Below are positions 36,890-49,110 of a DNA stretch of 64,000 nucleotides, piece after piece. This stretch comes from Straminergon stramineum. Its lineage: Eukaryota; Streptophyta; Bryopsida; Hypnales; Calliergonaceae. The number at the start of each line of letters is the position of its first letter. Position 1 is the first letter of the stretch. The stretch spans positions 25,482,001-25,546,000 of the forward strand of contig OY987267.1 of the NCBI GenBank assembly GCA_963920665.1. The letters run 5' to 3'. The notes below the pieces were generated by a model that did not search any database, was not told the DNA's origin, and worked only from the letters and a program-made list of their open reading frames with translations. The translations under genes were made by a program, and so were the position numbers.

Positions 36890-39800
36890 GAGTTGAGTGT
36901 GCAGTATTTGTCACAGGTTTCCTCGTCTGGCGCTATGCATCTCGCTCTGGGCACTTGGTCTTGGTGGTCTGGGAATTCTAAGTTCGAATTTCGGTTTTGT
37001 TGTGCTCGATATTGGATACTAATCTGTTGCGATGCTCTGTCTTGCAGAGCCGTGAAGTCATCGAGGGAATAAAGGCTGCAAGCTCCGTGCGAATTCTCAC
37101 CTGCACATACGAGTGTCTGCATTTGCATCTTTGTCGGTATGGGATTGAGATATCTGTTTCTGAGATGACTCTTTCTGAGAATTGAGTCTGCCTGACATTG
37201 GGTCAAGCAAGTTCTGATCGCTTGTTATGTGTCAGAGCTACCTTCGCGCCTTGTCGATTTGGGTTGTCTTAATTAGTACAGTAGGAATTTTGGATGGACT
37301 TATTTAGCAGATTAGGACTTAGTGAGTTTGTGATTAAAGATTGCTTTCATTGCCATGGCGAGGTGATTTAGTTGTAATCCGCCACAAACAACGGTTTGGG
37401 GCTATAGAAGGGTTACAATTTCTTTCTCTGTGAAGTATGGAAGGGTTACAGAGCATCATGTCTATCACTTGCTCAGCGTCCAGACCAGCTTTGTTTGAGC
37501 AGAGAACCTTTTTGGATAAGGGAATGGTACTTCAGTTATGCAGCTTCACTACTTATAACACCAACTGTTCTGTGAAACATACCTAGCTTGAATTTGTCGG
37601 TCATGGCCTTTAACCCGGTATTTTCTTTCTTCCAAGTGCTTGTGAAAAGTCTAGAATGACACATGTGCCGTTTTGATTTCCAGGTAGTCATTTCCTGTAT
37701 TGCAGCACGCTTCGACATTGTTGCTGGAGATTGGACTCTCTCAAGGAAGGTGCGTCCATTTCCTTGACTTCCACTCTCTTCACTCCGTCCAGAGCATTTG
37801 TTTCAGGAACTGCAGATGATGCCCTAGAGGAGAGTGGTACTCTGACAGGAGTGTTGTTCTCGACCTTTACCATTTGTCTGTGGCCATGTTCTATCGTGCA
37901 GTTCCATGAAGACAGGAATAAAGCGCTGCATCGTTTGAACCCTCAACCTCAGGTACCAGTTCCAGCATTTGCATCTTTGTCAGTGTTTTGAGGCATGTGA
38001 GCACCTTTGTTTTGTGACTTGGTTTTGCGGTGGTCACTTATATCTCTCTGGTTGTTGGTACATAGCACGTGGCACTAGGTGTTGGTGGTATGGGTGATCT
38101 AAGTTCGAGTTCAGTTTTGAAGTGCAGAAGTGTTCATGTGTGACGATGTTCGGTCTTGTTGATCCATGAACCCATTGAGGAAATAAAACCTTGCACCAAG
38201 CAAATTCTCAACTACGGGTATTGTTACGGCATTGACATCCTTGTTGGTATTGTTTGTATTGAGATTTTTGTCCGGTTTTTTCATGAGATGAGTCTGCCCG
38301 AAATTGATTTGAGCTAGTTTTGATCGTATGTTATGTCTCTATCTTTTGCAACTTGTTGATTTCGGTTGTTTTGGATTAGTAGAGTTTTATATATGTGTTG
38401 TTTAGCGGATTCTAGGCAGTGTTACTTAGGAGCTTGTGATTACAGATTACCTTGCCATGGTCAAGTGATTTAGGTTTAATCCTTCGGAATCAATAGCCTG
38501 GGATGGTTATTGCTTTCTGTTCAATTATAGAAGGGTTAGAGAGCATTGAGTTTATCATTTGTTCAAAGTCTAAACCAATTGTGTTTGAGTTGGAAAACCA
38601 TTTGAACAAGGGAGTGGTACTTTAGTTATATAGTTTTCACCATTGACAGAGGACACCAACTAGTTTGTGAATCACACCATTGATTAAGCTTGTCAAATGA
38701 GACCTTCAACCTTGTGTTTTCTTCCTTTTAACCTCTAAAGGTTTTTGACTATGTTTTCACCAAAAACGCTCCCAAACTGCCATTTCTAGTACAAGAACCA
38801 AATTTTAGAAAAAAAAACATTTTTGGACACATGTAACCGTAGGATCTTGTAGTAAGCTGGTTTGAGAACATGTGAAAAAAATTTCATAAATTTCCACCGT
38901 GTAGATTGCAAGATATTAGCATTTGAATTGATAAAAATCCTTTTTTTGTCCCTGGGAAAAACTGGGCAGCTGCTCTTCACAAGGTCATATTTGTATGAAA
39001 AAATGTCCAAAATGAATGGGTCTCTTTTAATTCATTCTTCAAGGCAAATTAGTTACATGTTTGAAAAATTTCAAATCATTTAGAATCGTACAACATATAG
39101 GAAAAAAATAGTAAGTAGAAAGAAGTAGATAATGATTAAAAATATTAAATTGTTAAGAATTTTGTTATGGATTTGAAAATTGATAATCCCAATGGTTGTA
39201 ATGTTGTAATAAACAATCTACATCCTACGATTTTTTTTTTTTTTTTAAATATTGAAAATTGAGTAAAATGAAGGACTTCAAAGTTTATTTTAGAGTAGAG
39301 AATCCATAATTGCCCGCAAACTAAAACTCCTCATAACTTTCACATCATTAATCAAAATGGAATGATTCAAAGCTTTCCACATATATAGAAATCTAGAAAA
39401 TCAATTTCAAATTTCAAATTTTGAAAAAAGTGATTTTTTCTTATCTACCCAAGCTACCCGAGTTGGGAAAGAAACTACATATCATACATAAACTTTTTAA
39501 CCATGTAGCAAAAAGTTATGGAAATTGTTGGGCCTTAAAGCTACTCCTTGACCACATGTTGTATCAAAATTTCAAAGAAAAAAATGGAAAATTTCGCTTG
39601 TAATGAGTTGCCCAAAAAAACATGTCTAGGACTTTAGAGGTTAAGTACTTATGAAAAGTTTAGAATGACATATGTGCCCCTTTGTTTTGCAGTTGGTCAT
39701 AAACTCTCTGTTGCATACATTGACTTTGTTTTGTCTAGCGGACTCTCTCTAGGAAGGTGCATTCATTTCTTGACTTGTGCTCTCTTTCCTTCATCCAAAG

Positions 39801-40900
39801 CATTTGTTACAGGAACTGCAGATAGTGCCTTGAGAGGAGTGTATGTTGGATCTTGACTATTTGTGTGTGGTGATGGGCTTTCGTGCCATCTGTGTGAATA
39901 AAGTGGTGCATTGTGCAAATCCTCACTTTGAGGTACCAGTTGCAACATTTATAGCATTTTGGAGAATTTCAAGGCTTAGCTTGAAATGAATTCCAATAAG
40001 TTCTAATTGCTTGTGATGTGTTTGTATCTTTTTTGACCTATCTATTTGCATTGGGTTGCTTGGGATCATACTTTGTAGGGATTCTCTATTATTTACCCAA
40101 CTTTGCACATAGTCCATGGGAGTACCTGATTTGTTATTAAATATGACCTTGTCTTGTGATTTATACAACCAAGTGATTTATTGTTAAAAATTCTTTGTTG
40201 TCACACCCTTGGCTTCCAAAATTGACAAGAATCTTAGTCTAGGCATGTGACACTTTGGTATTAGCAAAGGAACTTGACTTTATATTCTCTAAGATCCAAA
40301 AATCTAATACATTGATTCATAACATATAATATAATGATAGTAGTTTACTATAAAACTATGTAATAAAATATGATTGAATATGAATCATGCTATTTGATGT
40401 TATTTCATACTTTTATTAGTATTGTTGGATAATATCTTCTGAAACAAGTCATATTCTACTTTGCCACATTTGTACGGAAACTACCTAGGATGTTTTAGAA
40501 TGTAATATTGACTAGTAAGAGTGAGTTTTTCATTGATTGCATCTTGTCTTGTAGGCTTTTGTCTAGTAGGAGAAGATGTGATCTTAGGAATTGTGATAAT
40601 GAGTTTAGAGTGTGGTTGTAAACCTATCAAGGCATTGGTGTGGGATGATAATTGCTTTTCCTTTTTAAGTATACAAGAAAAGGATATGAGTATTTTGTGT
40701 TTGTCATTGGCTCATGTTATATAGGCCAACTTGGCTTGAGCAAGAATCACACATGGACTCTTGAGTGGGACTTTGGCTATGTGGATTTCACCGCCAATAA
40801 TACTTTTGGTTCATGAAACACACCATTGTCAAATCTTTTGGTTTCTTTCCTTTCAATACTTTTGAAAAAGTTTGATGTTTGTTATGTGTATAGCTTTGTA
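36890..40900 (+). repeat. Threefold degenerate tandem duplication, unit about 1.1 kb
   Basis: Unit 1 spans about 36890-37990, unit 2 about 37991-39955 (with a 913-bp insertion) and unit 3 about 39956-40900 (internally altered). Landmarks recur in order: CTAAGTTCGA (36979, 38099); TGTTATGTGTCAGAGC and its variants (37224, 38330, 40013); AACCATTTGAACAAGGGAGTGGTAC-like text (37507, 38597); AAAAGTCTAGAATGACACATGTGCC (37648, 39654); ACTCTCTCAAGGAAGGTGC (37735, 39741); CAGGAACTGCAGATGATGCC (37805, 39811). None of the units carries a conserved open frame. Confidence 0.7.
38732..39640 (+). mobile_element. TTAA-flanked non-autonomous element, family A, copy 1
   Basis: The element is 909 bp with TTAA at 38728-38731 and 39641-39644. 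Left end CCTCTAAAGG, complement of right end CCTCTAAAGTCC. It interrupts unit 2 of the tandem duplication. Units 1 and 3 lack it and read CCAAGTGCTT (37632) and TCAATACTTTT (40853) at the same place, so the insertion site and the duplicated tetranucleotide can be read directly. It is colinear with 52155-53079 and with the reverse complement of 63424-64000. No open transposase. Confidence 0.8.
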
Positions 40901-43147
40901 TTGTAGCCTTTCTATTGTTGTGTTTCTTTGAAATTGTTAATACCCATTGGGTTCGCTTAGGGCTGGTTTATTCATGTCTTAGTCTTGTAGTCTTGTTTTC
41001 AATGTAAACCTCTTCAAAAAAAGAAGGTTGTAGAATTATCAAATTTTCAATCTCCTAATTTTTTGCTCAAGACTAGGCTTTGTTTGAAATTCTACAACCG
41101 ATTCTTTGAGAAGAATGATTTCTTCATTGATCTTGTAGGAACTTTTGATTGAGGAAGGGTGAAGTGAGTTGATGAAGAGAGGCTACTATAGTGTCTACTA
41201 TCTCCCTTTCAAACCTCTACAAGTTGAAGGTTGCTTTCTTTCTAGTGTTTGAACATTCCTTCAAATGTTACATATGGCGATCATAAATTGTAATTTTAAA
41301 AACATTCCAAATGATAGTATTTGTAATGATTCATAGGATTGCTAAGCTTAAACATTGTTACATAGTCTAAGTATGAAGTGCAACATTGGGAGGTGCCTAT
41401 CCCTTGTATATTTTCTTGGTGCTTGGATCTATGTCTATTATAGAACTTCCATTCAATTGCTTTGTAGTTAATGTTTTGTAATCTCTCCAAACTTTGAGTG
41501 GTTTAAAATTCAGATATATGTTGATTGAGGTGGAATCTCCATCCCTATTAGCTTACCAATAGTTTGAAGAGAGCTTGTTGGGGGTAATTGAGAAATTTGA
41601 GTTGTGAGTAGTTTGGGGGGTCTTTGGGGGAGTTTTTAAGAATTTGTGAATGTCCTTTGAAGTCTTGTGATGCAAATGGGTTGGATATTGCTTGAGAATA
41701 TTATCGTGTCACATTGCCAAGTTGCTCCATTGAAATTATGTTCTATTGGATTTGGCATAATGCTTAAATGACCAATTTTATCTAAAGGGTTCAAAGTATG
41801 TTGTTGATTTTGAAGTATGGAGGGGTCATTGGATTTTTTGAATTTGATTTTAGTTTTCAAATCTAGATTGTGTGATCATTCTTGCTTTTTATTGAGATTG
41901 TGCTGAGAATCAAACTTGTGAATGAGTTGTTGTTTTGTATATGAAGTATTATTGGATACTATCATGGAAAGCTAACCTTTGCTATCGATAGTGATTTTGT
42001 CAATTTTTCCTTGACTTCAAGATTTCTTTGAATGCACATGGTTGGATTTCAATTGTCTATTTTAGTGTATTTAGACTAAAGAGACATGGAGGAAGTTCAA
42101 AAGTTTGGAAGCTTGAGGACTAATTCTTGGAATTCTTGTTTGGAATCCATTATTCATGAACTTAGTCATTTTCTCTTGTGTTTGGGACTCATCTTCTAGT
42201 TCTTGATGTTAATATTTTTAGGCATGCACAAACTTAGAAAGGTGCTTTGTAAAATTTGGAATGTAGTAATGGTTATATGTATAGTGTTGAAAAGGATTTA
42301 GTTATGAAGGTTCCCTAAGTGTTGTAGGATTTTCCATAATGAGGGAATTGTTGTTTGTAGCCAGCGGTTTTAGTTAGTCATAATTTTCCTTCAATCTATT
42401 GTTGCCATTATCACCTTGTGAAGGTCTTAGGTTGTTGCCCAAGTGATTTGACTAGGATTGTTTTCATTACAATGTGCTCTTATAGATGCTTTTCTATGGT
42501 TGGATTTCCTTTAAATCCAATCATCTATGACATGAGGTTTTGGTATAGGTAGATATTCTCTAAACTTTATTGTTCTTATCCAATGTGAATGGTGGTGGAG
42601 ATTTGATTTTGTGAGCAACAATGAGGGGGGTATATTGTATGTATGTCTCATTGATATGACCATTGGAAATTAGTAAGCCTTTTTTGAACTAAGTTATCAC
42701 ATTACAAATCAAAATTGGACATATTATCTTTGATGTGATTGTGGTGCATTGGAACACCATTGTGTGCTACTAGGTTAGAATTTAGAAAGGAGAATTTTAG
42801 TTTTAAGATTTTGGTTTCATCAATCTTCTTTAAAAGTCTAAATGTCAAATTTCATCCTAGTATTTGAAATCTTTGGCTAACTTTTATTTCACAATTTTCA
42901 ATAATTTACACTTCATGTATAGGGGCATTTGAATTTGTGGTTGGATATGGGCCATTTCTTTTATTCTTTAGCATATATATTCAGTTGTTCAATATTGTTC
43001 ATTGCATAGTCCATCATTAATTGATTTGAGAAGGTTAAGCACATGTTGCAAACAATTGTGAATGTACTATTTTAAGCAACAATATAGGACAATTGTGGCA
43101 GAATGGAAACCCCTTTTGACAAGACCACATTGGGAGCATTTTAAATT
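40901..43147. other. Upstream region of the kinase-TPR gene, no gene seen
   Basis: T-rich on the plus strand, with no recognisable exon. An imperfect foldback (GGTTGTAGAATT at 41026 and AATTCTACAACC at 41089) lies near the start. The promoter and any 5' untranslated exons of the gene at 43148 should be here or further upstream, but I cannot point to a TATA box with confidence. Confidence 0.35.
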
Positions 43148-46100
43148 ATGGCAAAGCTAGAGTGTATGGATGGTCAACCTTCTTTATCAGCAATGAGACT
43201 TTATGAAGGTATTTCTCCTATCCTTTCAAGCCATCTTTGTAATGCACTACTATTTCTACTTCATAAAGATCTAATTGTGTGTAATCACTTTGAGGTGTTT
43301 CTCAAGGAATATATGATTGCAATCTGATGTCACTTAATAGAGATGATTGTTGACCAATAATTGAATGTGACTATGGTTTTACTCAAATGACAATTTTATA
43401 TTCAACTTCTTATTGATAGCTCAAGAATATTGATTGTATGCAATGAATTTTTGTAGAAGGCATTATGAGACTTGAGAAGGAATTGGATACATACTCAAAA
43501 CTTGTGGTTGCTTGCTACGAACGCGTGCAAAAGCATTCACTATCATTCAACAATGAACAATGTCAATATCTTGTGGATAAACTCAAAGAGGTCATTGAAA
43601 GTTCAAGTGCGTTTTTAAAGACATCATGTGGTGCACTCATTGGATCACATGCACCTACAACATTGGAAAAACATCTTTTGAGCTTCAAGTTGCTCGTTGT
43701 GTTGGCTACTGAAATTGAAAGATTCATCAAAGCTTGTAGCCAAGATGCATGGGTACCAGCTGCAATGACATTGACAAACATGTCAGAGTTTGTTTCATCC
43801 ATGGGATTTCATTTGGAGTTGTGTCGAGTTGCCTTGTCTAAAACATGTGAAGCATTAGGAGGTTTAACCTTGGATCAAGTGGCAAATGTTAGCAAGGATG
43901 TTAATGAAATTGTCAAAACAAAGGCCTCTATGGACAAAGAAGACCTCTTAAAGAAGATTTCATTGGCCTTGCCTTCATTGGATGGAGACAAGAAGGATTT
44001 GGCAAGTTATTTGCTTCAAAGACTTTTACGAGTGGCCCCAATTCCAAGCATACCTTTATTGGAATCAAAATGGGATTTTTCTCAATATTTGACTTTATTG
44101 AGAAGTATTTGTGAAAAGGTTAAAAAAGTGGTGTCCATTGGGAGAGGAGCTTCAGCTACTGTTTTCAAAGCCATGTGGTTGGAAATGGAAGTTGCAGTAA
44201 AGGTTTTCTATGGGAAAAACAATTCAGGGTTCCTAAGGGAAGTTGATATTCTTTCAAGATTGTGCCATCCCAACATTACATCCATGTTTTGTTACACCCA
44301 AGAGACGCAGAAGTGTTCCATTTTCATGGAGTTGATGGATGGAGACCTCTTTAAATTGATGCATGAGAGATTGGAAGTGAGTCATGGTTCTCCTCCTTTC
44401 AATATTTGGGAAGCAATTGACATAATGCACCAAATAGCAGAAGGGGGAAAATACCTTCATGAGCAAGGAATTGTGCATAGAGACTTGAAGTCATTCAACA
44501 TTCTTGTCAAAAGTGTGAAGACACCTGGTATAGATTTGGAATATATTCAAGCCAAGGTGGCAGACTTTAATGTATCCAAAATCAAGAAAAGTAGTGTTAC
44601 AAACTCAAACCAAACAATGAATGTTGGAAGCAACAGATGGATGGCACCAGAGTTGATACGTCTTCAATGCACAAGCCATGAAGTAGATGTTGGAACGAGT
44701 AATCAATTTGCATCAAAGTACCCTGGCAAATGTGATATTTACAGCTTTGCAATGGTGTGCTATGAAGTACTAACTGGAGAATTGCCTTTCTCAAATATAG
44801 AGGAGATACAAAAAATGAAGACAATGATATTGGAGGGTCATCGTCCAACTCTTCCTGCTCAATGTCCTTTTGAACTGAGGGCTTTGATTGAAAATTGTTG
44901 GAATCCAAAGCCAGAAAGTCGTCCAACTTTTGATGGCATTTGTCGAGAGTTGAAGTATGTGAAGTATGTACTAATGGCAGGTTAGTGTATGAACTTCAAG
45001 ACTTTGAAATTTTTAAAGATTTTATTACTCTTGCTTTTTAGAATAAGTCTAGTAAGTAGGAATATGGTCATAGTTTCTAACTATTGTTGACATGAATGCA
45101 TGATATCCACATCAAATGCTATAAGATATTTAATGTTTCTTGTTCAAAGTTAGCATATTGTAGTAAATAATATTAATATTCGTTGTCTCATGACAATGAA
45201 ATTTGAAATATGGAATACTACACTTCTAAAATCCTCATGGTTGTGTTTTAAGATATGTCTTGTAGCTTTGCAATATGCATCCATTGTAAGATTTTGAATA
45301 TAACTTCAATTCTTTGGAAATTGTAGGTACCGCTTCCACATCCAAGGTATATTTGCAATACATTGTTGAAAATTTCAAAATTACTTCAAATATGGTTTAT
45401 GTATTTCAAACTTATGTGATTATATTTCATACAATGCTTAAACATCTTTTGTACTCCAAATGTATTGTAGATGTGTCATACTAAACAAGTCATAAGTGTA
45501 TCATTGGGTTGAGTATGTGTACATGAAAAATAATTATCATATACCATCTACACAAGTTGTAGATTCAAGACTCTTACAAAAGGGAATGAGTAGAAGAAAG
45601 TTTTGACTATGCATTCTAGGTTAAAGATGACAAATTGAAGGACATTCACAAGGTTTGACAATCATTTTCCAAATATTGTTCCCATTTCAAGGAGTCATGT
45701 GGAGGTTAATAGAATGATAGGGCAAATATGTAAATATATAGGAGGCCTTGAACAAGTCTAATGAACTTAAGCCTAATGATGCTTTTACATTGCAAAGTCT
45801 TGGAGATGCTAAGAAAATGATGCACAAGTATGAGGAGGCATTCGAGGACTTCAACAAGGCTTATGAACTTAAGCCTAATGATGCTTTCAAATTGCGGAGT
45901 CTTGGGGATGTTAAAAGAAGAATGGGCAAGTATGTGGAGGCATTGGAGGACTTGAACAAGGTTAATGAACTTAAGCCTAATGATGCTTTCACATTGCAGA
46001 GTCTTGGGGATGTTAAGAGAAGGATGCACAAGTATGAGGAGGCATTCGAGGACTTCAACAAGGCCTATGAACTTAAGCCTATTGATGCTTTCACATTGCG

Positions 46101-48549
46101 AAGTCTTGGAGATGCTAAGAAAATGATGGGCAAGTATGAGGAGGCATTGGAGGACTTCAACAAGGCTAATGAATTATGGCCTAATGATGCTTTCACATTG
46201 CAAAGTCTTGGTGATGTGAAGAGATCAATGGGCAAGTATGAGGAGGCATTGGAGGACTTGAACGAGGCTAATGAACTTGAGCCTAATGATGCTTTCACAT
46301 TGCAGAGTCTTGGAGATGTTAAGAGAATGATGCACAAGTATGAGGAGGCATTGAAGGACTTGAATAAGGCTAATGAACTTGAGCCTAATGATGCATTCAC
46401 ATTGCGGAGTCTTGGGGATGCTAAGAGATTGATGGGCAAGTATGAAGAGGCATTGGAGGACTTGAACAAAGCTAATGAACTTGAGCCTAATGATGCTTTA
46501 ACATTGCAAAGTGTTGGGGAAGTTAAGAGAAGGATGGGCAAGGATGAAGAGGCATTAGAGGATTTGAACAAAGCTAATGAACTTGAGCCTGATGATGCTT
46601 TGACATTGTGGAGTCTTGGGGATGTTAAGAGGATGATAGACAAGTATGAGGAGGCATTAGAAGATTTGAACAAGGCTAATGAACTTAAACCCAATGATGC
46701 TTTGATATTTTGGAGTCGTGGAGATGCTAAGAGAATGATGGGCAAGTATGAGGAGGCATTGGAGGACTTGAACAAGGCTAATGAATTATGGCCTAATGAT
46801 GCTTTTACATTGCAGAGTCTTGGGGATGTTAAGAGAAGGATGGGCAAGTATGAAGAGGCATTAGAGGATTTGAACAAGGCTAATGAACTAAAGCCTAATG
46901 ATGCTTTTACATTATGGATTCTTGGGGATGTTAAGAAGATGATGGGCAAGTATGAGGAGGCATTAGAGGTTTTGAACAAGGCTAATGAACTTAAGCCCAA
47001 TGATGCTTTGACATTTTGGAGTCGTGGAGATGCTAAGAGAATGATGGACAAGTATGAGGAGGCATTGGAGGACTTGAATAAGGCTAATGAACTAAAGCCT
47101 AATGATGCTTTCATATTGAATAGACGTGGGGATGTGAAGAGATTGATGGGCGAATATGAAGAGGCATTGGAGGACTTGAACATGGCTGATGAACTTGAGC
47201 CTAATGATGCTTTCACATTGAATAGGCGTGGGGATGTGAGGAGATTGATGGGCCAATTTGAAGAGGCATTGGAGGACTTGAACAAGGCTTATGAACTTAA
47301 GCCTAATGATGCTTTCACATTTCTAAGTCTTGGATATGTTAAGAGAATGATGGACAAGTATGAGGAGGCATTAGAGGATTTGAACAATGCTAATGAACTT
47401 AAGCCTAATGATGCTTTTACATTATGGAGTCTTGGGGATGTTAAGAGAATGATGGACAAGTATGAGGAGGCATTAGAGGATTTGAACAAGGCTAATGAAC
47501 TTAAGCCTAATGATGCTTTCACATTGTGGAGTCTTGGGGACATTAAGAGAATGATGGACAAGTATGAGGAGGCATTGAAGGACTTGAATAAGGCCAAGGA
47601 ACTTGAGCCTAATGATGCTTTTACATTGCGGAGTCTTGGGGATGTTAAGAGAATGATGGATAAGTATGAGGAGGCAATAGAAGACTTGAACAAGGCTAAT
47701 GAGCTTGAGCCGAATGATTCATTCACATTGCGGAGTCTTGGGGATGTTAAGAGAAAGATGGGCAAGTATGAGGAGGCATTGGAGGACTTGAACGAGGTTG
47801 ATGAACTTGAGCCGAATGATGCATTCACATTGCAGAGTCTTGGGGATGTTAAGAGAAGGATGGGCAAGTATGAGGAGGCATTGGAGGACTTGAATAGGGC
47901 TAATGAACTTGAGCCTAATGATGCTTTTACATTGCAAAGTCTTGGGGATGTTAAGAGAAGGATGGGCAAGTATGAGGAGGCATTGGAGGACTTGAACGAG
48001 GCTAATGAACTAAAGTCTAATGATGCTTTCACATTGTGGAGTCTTGGGGATGTTAAGAGAATGATGGACAAGTATGAGGAGGCATTGGAGGATTTGAACA
48101 AGGCTAATGAACTTAAGCCTAATGATGCTTTGACATTGTCGAGTCTTGGAGATGCCAAAAGAATGATGGACAAGTATGAGGAGGCATTGGAGGACTTGAA
48201 CAAGGCTAATGAACTTATGCCTAATGATGCATTGACATTGAATAGGCGTGGGGATGTTAAGAGGATGATGGGCAAGTATGAGGAGGCATTAGAAGATTTG
48301 AACAGGGCTAATGAATTATGGCCTAATGATGCTTTCACATTGCGAAGTCTTGGGGATGTTAAGAGAAGGATGGGCAAGTATGAGGAGGCATTGGAGGACT
48401 TGAATAGGGCTAATGAACTTGAGCCTAATGATGCTTTTACATTGCAAAGTCTTGGGGATGTTAAGAGAAGGATGGGCAAGTATGAGGAGGCATTGGAGGA
48501 CTTGAACGAGGCTAATGAATTTGAGTCTAATGATGCTTTTACATTTTGA
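43148..48549 (+). CDS. Ser/Thr (TKL-type) protein kinase fused to about 27 TPR repeats
   Basis: Four exons: 43148-43208, 43457-44980, 45327-45346 and 45742-48549, all GT-AG and phase-compatible, total 1470 aa. An in-frame TAA at 43142 precedes the ATG. Residues 1-230 are mostly helical with no named domain. The kinase spans about 243-524: glycine loop GRGASATV (249), VAVK Lys269, Glu282, HRDLKSFN (Asp363, Asn368), DFN at 390-392 instead of DFG, APE 417-419, Asp447, RPT Arg509. Catalytic Lys and both Asp residues are present, so activity is plausible; the Asn after DF is unusual. A 7-residue linker (GTASTSK, micro-exon) leads to 27.5 TPRs of 34 aa with consensus L4, L7, G8, A20, L24, A27, P32. 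TPRs bind partner proteins; the whole is probably cytosolic, as no signal or membrane segment is seen. Function unknown. A helical N-terminus before a TKL kinase also recalls MLKL/RIPK-like layouts, which is speculative. Confidence 0.8.
45327..45346 (+). other. 20-nt micro-exon joining kinase and TPR parts
   Basis: The preceding intron ends TTGGAAATTGTAG and the following one begins GTATAT. With the single G left by the kinase exon, the 20 nt encode GTASTSK and end in phase 0, exactly the phase needed for GAGGCCTTGAAC (EALN, the middle of a TPR) at 45742. Confidence 0.65.
45742..48549 (+). repeat. 102-bp coding tandem repeat (27.5 TPR units)
   Basis: One exon made of 102-bp units coding for variants of EEALEDLNKANELKPNDAFT. 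A block of 174 bp at 47836-48009 appears identical to 48346-48519, an offset of 510 bp or exactly five units, indicating recent unequal exchange or conversion. Variation concentrates at a few codons (K/E/W before PND; Q/R/W before S; G/D/H before K), while the structural TPR residues are kept, which argues for selection on the fold. Confidence 0.85.
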
Positions 48550-49110
48550 AATTGTGGGGCAGTTTAAAACAAATGGGCAAGTGTGTGATGGGCTTGGAGA
48601 ACTTGAACAAGACTAATGAACTGAAGCCTAATGATGCTTTGACATTGGAAAGCCTTGCACATGTTCAGGGAATGATGGGCAAGTACATGGAGGCATTAGA
48701 GGACTAGAACAAGGCTAATGATATGAAACCTAATGATGCTTTGACATTGCGGAGTCTTGGTGATACTATGAGAATAATGGGCAAGTATGAAGAGGCATTG
48801 GAAGACTTGAACAAGGCTAAGGATTGGAACCTAATGGTGTTTTTAGCATTTATTGGGCACTCATGAAAATGATGGGCAAGTTGTGAATATAAATAGAGCT
48901 AATGATCTTTGGCCTCAGAATATTTATATTTTATTGAGTTGTTGGGAAGTGAAATACTTGATAGGCAAGTAAACAAATGCATCGAAGAACTTAAACACCT
49001 GATACTTGTTTTCTAAGGACTTGCAAGGAAGTTGAAGAATTTTTGTCTAATATACATATGCATTAGAGGATGTTGGCAAGGTGTATGAACTTGAATCTAT
49101 TGGTATTTTT
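48550..49110 (+). pseudogene. Decayed TPR units downstream of the stop codon
   Basis: After the TGA at 48547-48549 the sequence keeps the TPR pattern. Motifs GACTAATGAACTGAAGCCTA (48611), GATGATGGGCAAGTA (48673), GAGGCATTAGAGGAC (48690), AACCTAATGATGCTTTGACA (48727) and GGGCAAGTATGAAGAGGCAT (48779) recur at near-102-bp spacing. Frameshifts, a TAG at 48704-48706 and growing divergence toward 49100 show the array was once longer. Confidence 0.75.

Noticed and set aside
44983..44985. TAG as the end of the kinase protein
   Set aside because: It lies within a good splice donor (GCAG|GTTAGT), and the frame resumes in phase through the micro-exon into the TPR array. An intron-retained form ending here remains possible.
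45748..45750. TTG as the start codon of an independent TPR gene
   Set aside because: The frame continues upstream to GAGGCC right after an intron acceptor, in the middle of a TPR. A TTG start is not expected for a plant nuclear gene.
46065..48479. Two long minus-strand open frames (about 406 and 396 codons) opposite the TPR exon
   Set aside because: They are the antisense of the 102-bp repeat. Because the unit length is divisible by three, a frame without stops in one unit stays open throughout. The product (repeated SSNASSYLPILLLTSPRL) is not a known protein.
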